In this document: piece by piece, positions 19,110 to 26,326 of the stretch
Position numbering within the stretch: position 1 is the first letter of the stretch
How the letters are laid out: the number at the start of each line of letters is the position of its first letter
NCBI RefSeq assembly: GCF_009903685.1
Contig: NZ_JAAABI010000001.1
Span: 310,001-374,000, forward strand
DNA from: Flagellimonas ochracea
GTDB taxonomy: Bacteria > Bacteroidota > Bacteroidia > Flavobacteriales > Flavobacteriaceae
Length of the DNA: 64,000 bases
Direction: 5' to 3'
The notes under the pieces: model-generated
Seen by the model: only the letters and a program-made list of their open reading frames with translations
Told to the model about the DNA's origin: nothing
The model's database searches: none
Program-made: the position numbers and the translations under genes

Positions 19110-20054
19110 CTATTTTAATTGCAGATGGCCTACAATGCTTTGGGCCACTAGGCTTCTTCCGTGGTTGTTCCAATGTTTGTCGTAGATCAGGGTTACAGGC
19201 CTATTAGATTTCTCGAACCACATTCCAAAATCAATGACGTCGATGCCTTTTTGGGTACAATTGGCGAGAAATGCCTGTGAAGTATGCCGCTTATCCAGCA
19301 ATAGGCTGGTCTTTGATCTATCTATAGGGTATTTTTTCAACAGCTTTTCGAAGTTGCTAATGTAAATGGAGTCTTTTTCATGTTGTCCATTTTGGTCTGC
19401 CTTTTCATGTTTGGGTTTCTCCTGAGCATCCTGATTACCAATTAAAATGTTTTTGATTGGATCTAGAAAACCTATTTCAGAGGCATAATATACCAGCTTG
19501 ATGTTGTCCCTGACTTTGAAAATGGTCGAATTCAAGGTTGCAATCCGAGAAATATTGGCTTCATAATCGGTTCGATGAAAATCCATGGGGTATTTGACAT
19601 AAATCACAATCTTGTCAATTTTGTCAAAATCATCAGGATAGGCATGTACCAAATGAAGCTGATCCGCCAAATCCCAGCCTGCATACCCATATTCATAAAC
19701 TTCAATATCAGTAGTTCGGTCCTCGATTTTTTTCCCAATGGAGTTAAAATAGTTTTGATGAAAACCCTGAATGAAAGAGTCCCCTATTAAAGCCAGTTCC
19801 TTTTTAGAATACCCGGGGGTGAACTCACGGTACGAATTGAAACCCTGATTATTGATGCGGTATTCTGTAAAATTCTGTCTTCGATTACCTGTAACCGTGT
19901 ATCCTTTATAATGTGGCACCCTTTTTTCAACTCCAAAATCATCAATGTAACGTGGGGAATCCTCTGGATAAAGATGAAACACCCGAACCAAAAGTTCCAA
20001 GACCACCAGGATCATAAAAAAGTACACTATCGATTTCAGAAATAATTTGATCAT
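19110..20054 (-). CDS. Membrane-anchored SGNH hydrolase-fold protein (AlgX/AlgJ-like)
   Basis: A 314-residue protein with one N-terminal transmembrane helix (about residues 8-27), the rest presumably periplasmic. SGNH block I is IGDSF with Ser93, and block V is DKHWNNHGR near residues 293-301, giving the Asp/His pair. This DxHWNxxG form is typical of acetyltransferase partners of MBOAT proteins (AlgJ/AlgX, PatB, DltD-like). The start is 1 bp after the stop of the MBOAT gene, so the pair is clearly cotranscribed. Together they would move an acyl group across the membrane and transfer it to a surface glycan. The acceptor is unknown. Confidence 0.8.
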   Translation of the reverse strand: MIKLFLKSIVYFFMILVVLELLVRVFHLYPEDSPRYIDDFGVEKRVPHYKGYTVTGNRRQNFTEYRINNQGFNSYREFTPGYSKKELALIGDSFIQGFHQNYFNSIGKKIEDRTTDIEVYEYGYAGWDLADQLHLVHAYPDDFDKIDKIVIYVKYPMDFHRTDYEANISRIATLNSTIFKVRDNIKLVYYASEIGFLDPIKNILIGNQDAQEKPKHEKADQNGQHEKDSIYISNFEKLLKKYPIDRSKTSLLLDKRHTSQAFLANCTQKGIDVIDFGMWFEKSNRPVTLIYDKHWNNHGRSLVAQSIVGHLQLK

Positions 20055-20055
20055 G

Positions 20056-21513
20056 CTAAAATTGAAAATAAATGAACGAGCGATCTATGCCATCATCGTA
20101 GAACAACAAAATACTGAAAATCACCAACGTGTAGGCCCAGAATCTCACAAATCGTGACTTAAATTTGAAAGGATTGCGTTCGTCTTTTCGTATCAGAAAC
20201 TCATAAATGACAAAAAGACCCAATAGAACAAAATAATCAACCAAACGATACCCCATTGGATGAATATAGGGCTCCCAACGAAAATCCGTGAAAAGTCTTT
20301 GAATAAATATAAAAGAGTCATTCAATGACTCCGATCTAAAAAAAATGCGGGAAAAAGTAACTATGGAAAAAGTGGCAAATAATTGTCCTATTTCCTTAAA
20401 TGAGGGCAAAAAAGTATTCTGAGCGACAACGGTATTCTTATATATGGTGTTACGTCCCATTAAAAAAACGGGGATATAGGCTAAGGCATGGAATGCGCCC
20501 CAGAATATAAATGTCCAGTTAGCACCGTGCCAAAAACCACTTACCAAAAACACGATACAAATATTGCGTATTGATTTCAATTTTCCCACCCTTGAACCTC
20601 CCAATGGGATGTACAGATAATGGCGAAACCATGTGGACAGTGAAGTATGCCATCGTTGCCAATATTCTGCCACATTTCTGGAAAAATTTGGGAACCTGAA
20701 GTTTGACATCAATTCAATGCCAAAAAGTTTGGCCGTTCCTATAGCAATATCGGAGTAGCCCGAAAAGTCGCCATACACCTGAAAACTGAACAAGGTCACT
20801 CCCAATACCAAAGTTGATGCTGAAAATGCGTCGTAGTGGGCAAATATGTCGTCGACCATTGGGGCTATACCATCTGCAATTACCATTTTTTTGAACAACC
20901 CCCATAAAATAAGTTTTAATCCCTCAACAATCTGTTCGTACTTGAACGTTCTTTTACGGGTCATTTGCCCTAAAAGGTTAGAAGCCCTTTCAATGGGTCC
21001 AGCGACCAATTGCGGAAAGAAGGCAACAAATGTTGCAAAGTTTAAAAGGCTCTTGGTGGGCTTTATCCTCTTGTAATAGATATCTAGAGAATAGGACATA
21101 GTCTGAAACGTGTAAAAGGAAATTCCTACGGGGAGAATGATATTCAATGTCCACGTACTTTGGATGGAATAGCCAAATAAATCTATCATATCCACAAAGG
21201 AACCTACAAAGAAGTTATAGTATTTGAAAAAACCCAATAGCGACACATTGAAAACAATGCTACACCACAAAAACAATCTACCTGATTTATGCTGCTTCTG
21301 CTCCCTATGGATTGCCAATCCCATTACGTAGTCGACTATGGTGCTAGCTAGTATTAAAAAAAGAAAACGCCAATCCCAAAGTCCATAGAAAACATAACTT
21401 GCCATAAGAACCAATGCGTTTTGGACTTTGAGGTTGTTGAATTTGGCAACGACCCAGTACAACACAAAAATTGTGGGAAGAAAAATTAGATATTCTACGG
21501 AATTGAAAAGCAT
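20056..21513 (-). CDS. MBOAT-family O-acyltransferase (AlgI/DltB-like)
   Basis: A 485-residue polytopic membrane protein with about 10-12 hydrophobic helices. The hallmark SGFWHGANWTFIFWGAFHAL holds the invariant His, and earlier FPQLVAGPIERA and YWQRWHTSLSTWFRHYLYIPLGGS are typical of the AlgI branch. It would take an acyl group, usually acetyl, from a cytoplasmic donor for transfer to an extracellular polysaccharide or peptidoglycan. Upstream at 41 bp is a FemAB-like gene; downstream at 1 bp is the SGNH partner. The length equals that of AlgI. Confidence 0.92.
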   Translation of the reverse strand: MLFNSVEYLIFLPTIFVLYWVVAKFNNLKVQNALVLMASYVFYGLWDWRFLFLILASTIVDYVMGLAIHREQKQHKSGRLFLWCSIVFNVSLLGFFKYYNFFVGSFVDMIDLFGYSIQSTWTLNIILPVGISFYTFQTMSYSLDIYYKRIKPTKSLLNFATFVAFFPQLVAGPIERASNLLGQMTRKRTFKYEQIVEGLKLILWGLFKKMVIADGIAPMVDDIFAHYDAFSASTLVLGVTLFSFQVYGDFSGYSDIAIGTAKLFGIELMSNFRFPNFSRNVAEYWQRWHTSLSTWFRHYLYIPLGGSRVGKLKSIRNICIVFLVSGFWHGANWTFIFWGAFHALAYIPVFLMGRNTIYKNTVVAQNTFLPSFKEIGQLFATFSIVTFSRIFFRSESLNDSFIFIQRLFTDFRWEPYIHPMGYRLVDYFVLLGLFVIYEFLIRKDERNPFKFKSRFVRFWAYTLVIFSILLFYDDGIDRSFIYFQF

Positions 21514-21554
21514 GTTTACAAATATCTTACTAAGATGAACACTTGTACAAAAGA

Positions 21555-22784
21555 TTAAGTGAAAGAGGCTATTTTATCGGTTTTGCTGCCCTTGAACAGG
21601 TATTGCCCCATATCATCTATTTTATAAATAACTACATTTTTCGAAGCTTCCCCGTATAGATACAAAAACTCAAAAAGCATTTTTTTTACTTCGTGTTCAT
21701 TTGCATCAACTCTTGTCAAGGAGTAATTGCTCTTTGGGTCAAAGTTTTTGAAAATCAACCTCTTACTTATTTTTTCTTTGCTGACTTCAGCATCTTTCTT
21801 TTTTGACTTTAAGGCAAAACGGAACTTACTCAATAAAAGGTTGAGGTTTCGTTCTCTAAGATATTGTTTAAAAGCAAAGAAGTTGCCTAAGAAGAACGCA
21901 CTTATTATGGACATTGGAGATTTCGGGTCGCTAAGTATATGGTATTCAAAATCATATTGTTTAGTAGCCCATCTGGTTTTATAGTCAAAATAGCCTTTCG
22001 AAAAATCAAGAATTTTAAACTGGTTTTCTATCCCCCATTGAATCAATAACATGATATTTACTGAGCCCAGATGGAATTTGGCATAATCGATATTGAAAAC
22101 GGTAATGGCATCAAAGATTATATCCTTGGAAAAATAGGTGAGTGTTATTGCGATCGGTTCATCTCCATTAAAGATTGTAAAAAGACCTGCGTCTCCTTTT
22201 TGAATCATGGGGAAAGCCACTTTTTTATAGAACTTCCATTCTTTGTGATCCAAATTGTTATTATGTTCCCCTTTCCCTTCAAACCTTTTTTGTAACAGAA
22301 GCTTGAATTTTTCAAAAATCAATTCAAATTCCGATTTACCCATTTCGTTCCTATACATCTTGTATTTAATCTCAAAACATTGAGTGAGCCTGCGGCGATA
22401 CTTGTTTAGTTTATACCTGCTTGATTTTTTGAATTTTTTTTGCATAAAATCCTGTAGGCTATTGAACAAATGGAGTTCTATAAGAAACCCAGGGTATTGT
22501 TTGATTTTTTTTAGTTTAGATCCTTTTGAAGGGAATGTTAAGGGACAGGCAAAGTACGATGGCACATCATAGACTAAACAGGTTTTTCCTTTAAGGGAAA
22601 TAGCATTATCGGTTGTGTAATAAATACCCTTGGTGATAGTTTTTCCCAAATTGATGAATACTCTGCCTTGCTCATAAAATTCTATCTTGCCAATACCTTT
22701 GATCTTGGTTCTGGTCTTTTGTTTTCCAAAGCTTTCGGACCATATTTTAACAAATGTTTCCGATGAGAAAGGGTTATCAGTCAT
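21555..22784 (-). CDS. FemAB/GNAT-like acyltransferase-fold protein with C-terminal extension
   Basis: A 409-residue soluble protein. Residues about 90-320 align by eye with the plus-strand protein at 18121-19083 (NGDEPIAITLTYF, ILDFSKGYFDYKTRWATK, FKQYLRERNLN). A further ~75 residues at the C-terminus, after a Lys-rich linker, are unique to this copy and not recognised. Its start overlaps the end of the 22777 gene by 8 bp, and the MBOAT gene follows after 41 bp, so it belongs to one four-gene operon. It probably acylates or aminoacylates an envelope precursor; that is inference from fold and context. Confidence 0.62.
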   Translation of the reverse strand: MTDNPFSSETFVKIWSESFGKQKTRTKIKGIGKIEFYEQGRVFINLGKTITKGIYYTTDNAISLKGKTCLVYDVPSYFACPLTFPSKGSKLKKIKQYPGFLIELHLFNSLQDFMQKKFKKSSRYKLNKYRRRLTQCFEIKYKMYRNEMGKSEFELIFEKFKLLLQKRFEGKGEHNNNLDHKEWKFYKKVAFPMIQKGDAGLFTIFNGDEPIAITLTYFSKDIIFDAITVFNIDYAKFHLGSVNIMLLIQWGIENQFKILDFSKGYFDYKTRWATKQYDFEYHILSDPKSPMSIISAFFLGNFFAFKQYLRERNLNLLLSKFRFALKSKKKDAEVSKEKISKRLIFKNFDPKSNYSLTRVDANEHEVKKMLFEFLYLYGEASKNVVIYKIDDMGQYLFKGSKTDKIASFT

Positions 22785-23859
22785 TGCCCAAACAGTTTAT
22801 TTGGGAAATCTCTACTTCGGGTGAAGTCGCATCACGATATAATGGAAAAAAACAAGCACCCTTATTCTTTTTGGTGTAGTCCAACGTTTCTTTTTGCATC
22901 ATTAAATCATGATATTTCTTTTCATCAACAACATACTGCCAAGAGCAGAATTCCCTGTAATCGTTAGAGAATCTCGATTTAAAGTAAAATAGGGAGTCTT
23001 GGTTTTGTCCACCTAAACCTCCTCCTAGATTGAAATTTGCAAACCCTTCTTTTGTAGCTTGGATCCTTACATGGTCTATAAGTAACTTGATTGGGTTCAG
23101 ATGTACGTATTCTTTTTTGACGCCCGAAAGATGATATTGTACTATCCCATTATTTTTGGTAAAAATGCCACCGCCTGCAAAATTGCCCGTCTCCTTGTGT
23201 TTAGCAACAACAAGTTGGGCATTTATTTGGGGACTGGCCAATAATTCATAGAAATATTGCTTTCCAAAGAAATAGCTTGGTTGGGCCAATACCCGTTTCA
23301 TATTTTCGCAATACGTAGCTATAAATGTATCCAGGCACTTTTCACAATGCCCATCTAAGATTTGATAATTCTTGGACTCCTTATTAATATAGGTCTTCAA
23401 TCGCTTGCTATACTGTTTTTTCTGCTCTTCCAAGCTCTTTGTCAGGTCAATGTTCACTACGTTTCCATGAGAAACAATTTGCCCTAGTCCTTTCAAAATG
23501 TTTTTTTGATTTGAGATATAAGGATGAAGTCTGGAAAACACGGACACAACTTGGTTTTCTCTTAAGAAAACCTGCAAACTTCTTTTAAATTCCTCATTGT
23601 TAAAATCTGCTCCAAGTTTACTGCTTACGGGACCCACATAACCATAAGCTGAAGTTGCATCTTTCCATGTAGTTCCTTCAATTTCCCTAATTAGTAATGG
23701 TATTGCAACGAGTTTTTCGTCGTTTGTGGATACAATTAGGACCGGTCTTTCTCCTTCTTTTTTTGAGATATGGTGGTAATCATAGGTGTGATAGAAGTCC
23801 GTCTCTTCGCATTTTTCCAATACTTCACCCCATGCATTTCTATCCTCAATGATTCTCAT
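22777..23859 (-). CDS. FemAB-like peptidoglycan/glycolipid aminoacyl- or acyltransferase
   Basis: A 360-residue protein, first gene of the envelope-modification operon. N-terminal FYHTYDYHHISKKEGERPVL and the central GAT-like half (AQPSYFFGKQYFYELL, LVVAKHKETGNFAGGGIF, YHLSGVKKEYVHLNPIKLL, FNLGGGLGGQNQDSLFYFKSRF) follow the FemAB pattern of two GNAT folds, as in lipid II:glycine glycyltransferases and the FemAB-like proteins of exopolysaccharide clusters. No membrane segment is seen. A TACCTTTG promoter box lies about 69 bp upstream. It is more canonical than its two neighbours; the substrate is unknown. Confidence 0.7.
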   Translation of the reverse strand: MRIIEDRNAWGEVLEKCEETDFYHTYDYHHISKKEGERPVLIVSTNDEKLVAIPLLIREIEGTTWKDATSAYGYVGPVSSKLGADFNNEEFKRSLQVFLRENQVVSVFSRLHPYISNQKNILKGLGQIVSHGNVVNIDLTKSLEEQKKQYSKRLKTYINKESKNYQILDGHCEKCLDTFIATYCENMKRVLAQPSYFFGKQYFYELLASPQINAQLVVAKHKETGNFAGGGIFTKNNGIVQYHLSGVKKEYVHLNPIKLLIDHVRIQATKEGFANFNLGGGLGGQNQDSLFYFKSRFSNDYREFCSWQYVVDEKKYHDLMMQKETLDYTKKNKGACFFPLYRDATSPEVEISQINCLGND

Positions 23860-23927
23860 TTTCTCTTTTTGAGATCCATGGCAAATTAGCTGATCAAAAC
23901 TGTTAATGGTATGACAAAAGTCATTTG

Positions 23928-23935
23928 CAAAGGTA
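23928..23935 (-). promoter_or_regulatory. -7 element for the FemAB-MBOAT-SGNH operon
   Basis: The minus strand reads TACCTTTG, an exact TAnnTTTG, 69 bp upstream of the first gene at 23859. No other promoter is evident inside the four closely spaced genes. Confidence 0.5.
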
Positions 23936-23993
23936 AAAGGGTTGAAGGGTAAAAAAAATCGACGAAATTGATGCTCCCAGGGAAGTACAAAAA

Positions 23994-24020
23994 AAGAGCG
24001 ACAATTTTATTACCGCTCTT
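23994..24020 (-). terminator. Rho-independent terminator for the small exported protein gene
   Basis: A 7-bp stem AAGAGCG/CGCTCTT with a 13-base loop. On the minus strand it is followed by a run of seven T, 35 bp after the gene at 24055. Confidence 0.75.
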
Positions 24021-24054
24021 CAACTAAAAACTAACCAAACCAACCAAACTAATT

Positions 24055-24405
24055 CTATACAGTTACGACTACAAAGTGTCTCCCTCTTTTTTTGTACCAG
24101 ACTCCTCGATATCTATAGAGTCTTTTTCCATTAACGTGCACCACCCTGTGTGCTCTTGGAAGTTTGGTGACCTTGAAGCCAGCCGGAGCGGCACATACTA
24201 CATATTTTCTTCCCCTTGCTCTATACCAGATGCCATCGGCGACGTAGTATGAAGTTCTTTGATGCACCACAACGCGTGGCTTTGAAATGGTGGTGACAAC
24301 TGTTCCATGTTTTGGGTATACATGAACCACTTTGGTTTGGGCATTTGTTAGCGCCATGCCTGCTAAAAGTGCCATAGAGATAAAAAGTGTTTTCAAAGCT
24401 TTCAT
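24055..24405 (-). CDS. Small exported protein with repeated WY/RGR motif (DUF6515-like)
   Basis: A 116-residue basic protein with a signal peptide (cleavage after about residue 22, LTNAQ). The mature part contains two copies of one motif: GIWYRARGRKYVV and GVWYKKRGRHFVVV, each preceded by a Tyr-rich beta segment. This matches a family of short Bacteroidota proteins labelled DUF6515. It is monocistronic, between two terminators. Location is periplasm or outer membrane; the function is unknown. The duplicated small beta module suggests binding to a polymer or to peptidoglycan, which is a guess. Confidence 0.7.
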   Translation of the reverse strand: MKALKTLFISMALLAGMALTNAQTKVVHVYPKHGTVVTTISKPRVVVHQRTSYYVADGIWYRARGRKYVVCAAPAGFKVTKLPRAHRVVHVNGKRLYRYRGVWYKKRGRHFVVVTV

Positions 24406-24464
24406 ACTGCAGATTTTTATGGATTTGTACCAGTAGGACCAAGGTTTTGATGAAAGGTTTAATG

Positions 24465-24491
24465 AAAAAGGAGCCTTTTGAGCTCCTTTTT
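24465..24491. terminator. Terminator after the ECF sigma operon
   Basis: A 10-bp stem AAAAAGGAGC/GCTCCTTTTT with a 7-base loop, lying 24 bp beyond the last gene of the minus-strand sigma operon; T runs on both strands. Confidence 0.85.
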
Positions 24492-24514
24492 GTGTAGTTT
24501 GTCGAAATGTGGGT

Positions 24515-24955
24515 TCATCGCCCTTGACGGCGCTTTCTAAACTGTTGCAACAAGCGTTTTTTGAAATCTTCCTCAGCCTTGATCAACAGCAATACTTTTC
24601 TTGGGGGGATGACCTTGCGTATGCGTGCTATAAAATTTTGATTGGTACCGTGCTTTTCAGTTTCGAGGGTCAATAGTTCATCCAAGAGGTCGGAGGCTTC
24701 TGAATCGGACAATGCTTCTGGGGACGATGCCCTAGAACCAAACTCAGCCCGCTCTTTTCTCCTTATGGCTTCCAGCTGCTCTTCATGCTCGTTATAAATC
24801 GGCCAAAACTGTTGGGCCTCCTTGCTGGTCAACCCCACCCTTTCTGTTATAAAGGCAACCTTAAGTGTTTTTATTCGCTCCCTGACCGGACCTTGGGCCT
24901 GTGACCAAAAGAATCCAGCCAAAAACACAAATAGAAAGCATACTTTTTTATTCAT
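24515..24955 (-). CDS. CpxP/Spy-like periplasmic protein ('sensor of ECF-type sigma factor')
   Basis: A 146-residue exported protein with a signal peptide ending near residue 20 (FFWSQAQ). The mature part is helical and charged: RIKTLKVAFITERVGLTSKEAQQFWPIYNEHEEQLEAIR is a typical LTxxQ-like Spy/CpxP helical segment. It is the third gene of a sigma - anti-sigma-like - sensor operon, overlapping the middle gene by 8 bp. By family it probably senses envelope or metal stress in the periplasm and modulates the membrane partner. The signal is not known. Confidence 0.72.
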   Translation of the reverse strand: MNKKVCFLFVFLAGFFWSQAQGPVRERIKTLKVAFITERVGLTSKEAQQFWPIYNEHEEQLEAIRRKERAEFGSRASSPEALSDSEASDLLDELLTLETEKHGTNQNFIARIRKVIPPRKVLLLIKAEEDFKKRLLQQFRKRRQGR

Positions 24956-25481
24956 AATCGCTGTAATCTAAATTTAATTCTTCAATATCCTCTACATTTT
25001 CATCCAAATACTCCAATATGTTTTCATCCTCAATATCATCTTCCAAAACGTCGTTAAGTTCTATATCTTCCAAGGAGACCATTTCTGCAATCTCATAGCT
25101 GCTCATATCGAGTTCCGAGATGTTTAAATAGTTTTCTATCTCTGCACTGGCCAAATCTTCAAAGGCGATGGCGGCATCTGATTTCCAAATCGGTGTAAAA
25201 ACCAATAGGAATATAGCTGCCACCGCTGCTGCTGCATAAAACAGCTTTCTATACGGATTTAATTGAACAAGCTTGCCCCTTTCGGTTTCTCTTATTTTGG
25301 ATGATATTTTTTCATTGAAGCCTTCAAAATAACCTTCCGGAATGGAAAAACCATCCGTTTTTGGAATTACATCGGAAGCTTCTTCGATTTTTTCTTGGTT
25401 TATTTTGTCCATGAGTCGGTCATGGAAGTTCTCAAAATAACCTTCCGGGGTGTTGAAACTATTTTTTTTGTCTTTTTTCAT
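24948..25481 (-). CDS. Membrane-anchored anti-sigma-like protein with duplicated PEGYFExF motif
   Basis: A 177-residue single-pass protein. The cytoplasmic part has two copies of one motif, NTPEGYFENFHDRLMDKI and SIPEGYFEGFNEKISSKI, about 40 residues apart. A transmembrane helix follows (LFYAAAAVAAIFLLVF, about residues 80-95) and then a strongly acidic external tail rich in Asp and Glu. It lies 33 bp after the sigma gene and overlaps the CpxP-like gene by 8 bp. Position and topology indicate an anti-sigma or transmembrane linker; no zinc anti-sigma motif is present. The duplicated motif may be the sigma-binding part (inference). Confidence 0.65.
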   Translation of the reverse strand: MKKDKKNSFNTPEGYFENFHDRLMDKINQEKIEEASDVIPKTDGFSIPEGYFEGFNEKISSKIRETERGKLVQLNPYRKLFYAAAAVAAIFLLVFTPIWKSDAAIAFEDLASAEIENYLNISELDMSSYEIAEMVSLEDIELNDVLEDDIEDENILEYLDENVEDIEELNLDYSDYE

Positions 25482-25514
25482 CTTTGTGGTTTGACCTTTT
25501 TTTGCTTCAAAGGT

Positions 25515-26069
25515 TTAATCTTCCTTAAGATACGCTTCTATTTTCTTTACTGCCAAGTGGTAGGAAGCTTTCAAGCCACCTACCGATGTTTCCAATACTT
25601 CAGAAATATCATCATATTTCATTTCTTGAAAATACTTCATGGTGAACACCAATTTTTGCTTATCGGGTAAGGAGGCCATTGCTTTTTGCAATTTCAATTG
25701 AATTTCATCTCCCTCAAAATACACATCCGATTGCAGATTTTCTAGCATGGTATTTTTCAACTCCTCATCGCTAACACCTAATTTTTTTGATTTTTGTTTT
25801 AAAAAGGTAAGGGATTCATTGGTGGCTATTCGGTACATCCATGAAAATAGTTTGCTTTCTCCTTTAAATCCCCCAATATTTCTATATACTTTGATAAAGG
25901 TATTTTGAAGCACATCATCGGCATCGTCATGATTGAGCACGATTCTTCGAATGTGCCAATACAGTCGCTCTTTGTAAGTGTTTACCAACACCTCAAAGGC
26001 TTTTGCTTGTGTTTCTTCCTGTTTTAGTTCTTTGACTAAGGTTTCCTCAGCAATCAATTGTCCGTGCAA
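25515..26069 (-). CDS. ECF-type RNA polymerase sigma factor
   Basis: A 184-residue sigma factor with sigma-2 (AFEVLVNTYKERLYWHIRRIV, DADDVLQNTFIKVYRN, WMYRIATNESLTFLK) and sigma-4 (LPDKQKLVFTMKYFQEMKYDDISEVL, VGGLKASYHLAVKKIEAYL) regions intact. It is the first gene of a three-gene operon with the membrane and CpxP-like proteins. The upstream element TACCTTTA is a near match to the housekeeping -7 box, so expression may be partly constitutive. Targets are not known. Confidence 0.93.
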   Translation of the reverse strand: MHGQLIAEETLVKELKQEETQAKAFEVLVNTYKERLYWHIRRIVLNHDDADDVLQNTFIKVYRNIGGFKGESKLFSWMYRIATNESLTFLKQKSKKLGVSDEELKNTMLENLQSDVYFEGDEIQLKLQKAMASLPDKQKLVFTMKYFQEMKYDDISEVLETSVGGLKASYHLAVKKIEAYLKED

Positions 26070-26088
26070 TTTGGTGCTATGACTTCTG

Positions 26089-26096
26089 TAAAGGTA
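26089..26096 (-). promoter_or_regulatory. Probable -7 element of the ECF sigma operon
   Basis: The minus strand reads TACCTTTA (7 of 8 of TAnnTTTG), 20 bp before the sigma start, with a TTG 18 bp further upstream (26115-26117). The remaining bases up to 26326 show no gene. Confidence 0.45.
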
Positions 26097-26326
26097 AAAG
26101 GTTTAATATTTCAACAATCAATTTGCAATGGCCAATTATCAATCGTCAATTAACAGAGCCGCTTGTCCATTTTGAGTAAGCAAAAAATCTATAGAATTTG
26201 TTGGATGGGATTTGTTGTAAATTTTTGTTTGACAAGAAATGCACAAATATCAACGAATTTTTGATGTCGCTCGGTCATTTTGAACGAAAGTGGGAAATCT
26301 TAGAACTATTAATCGAATTATTGGAC

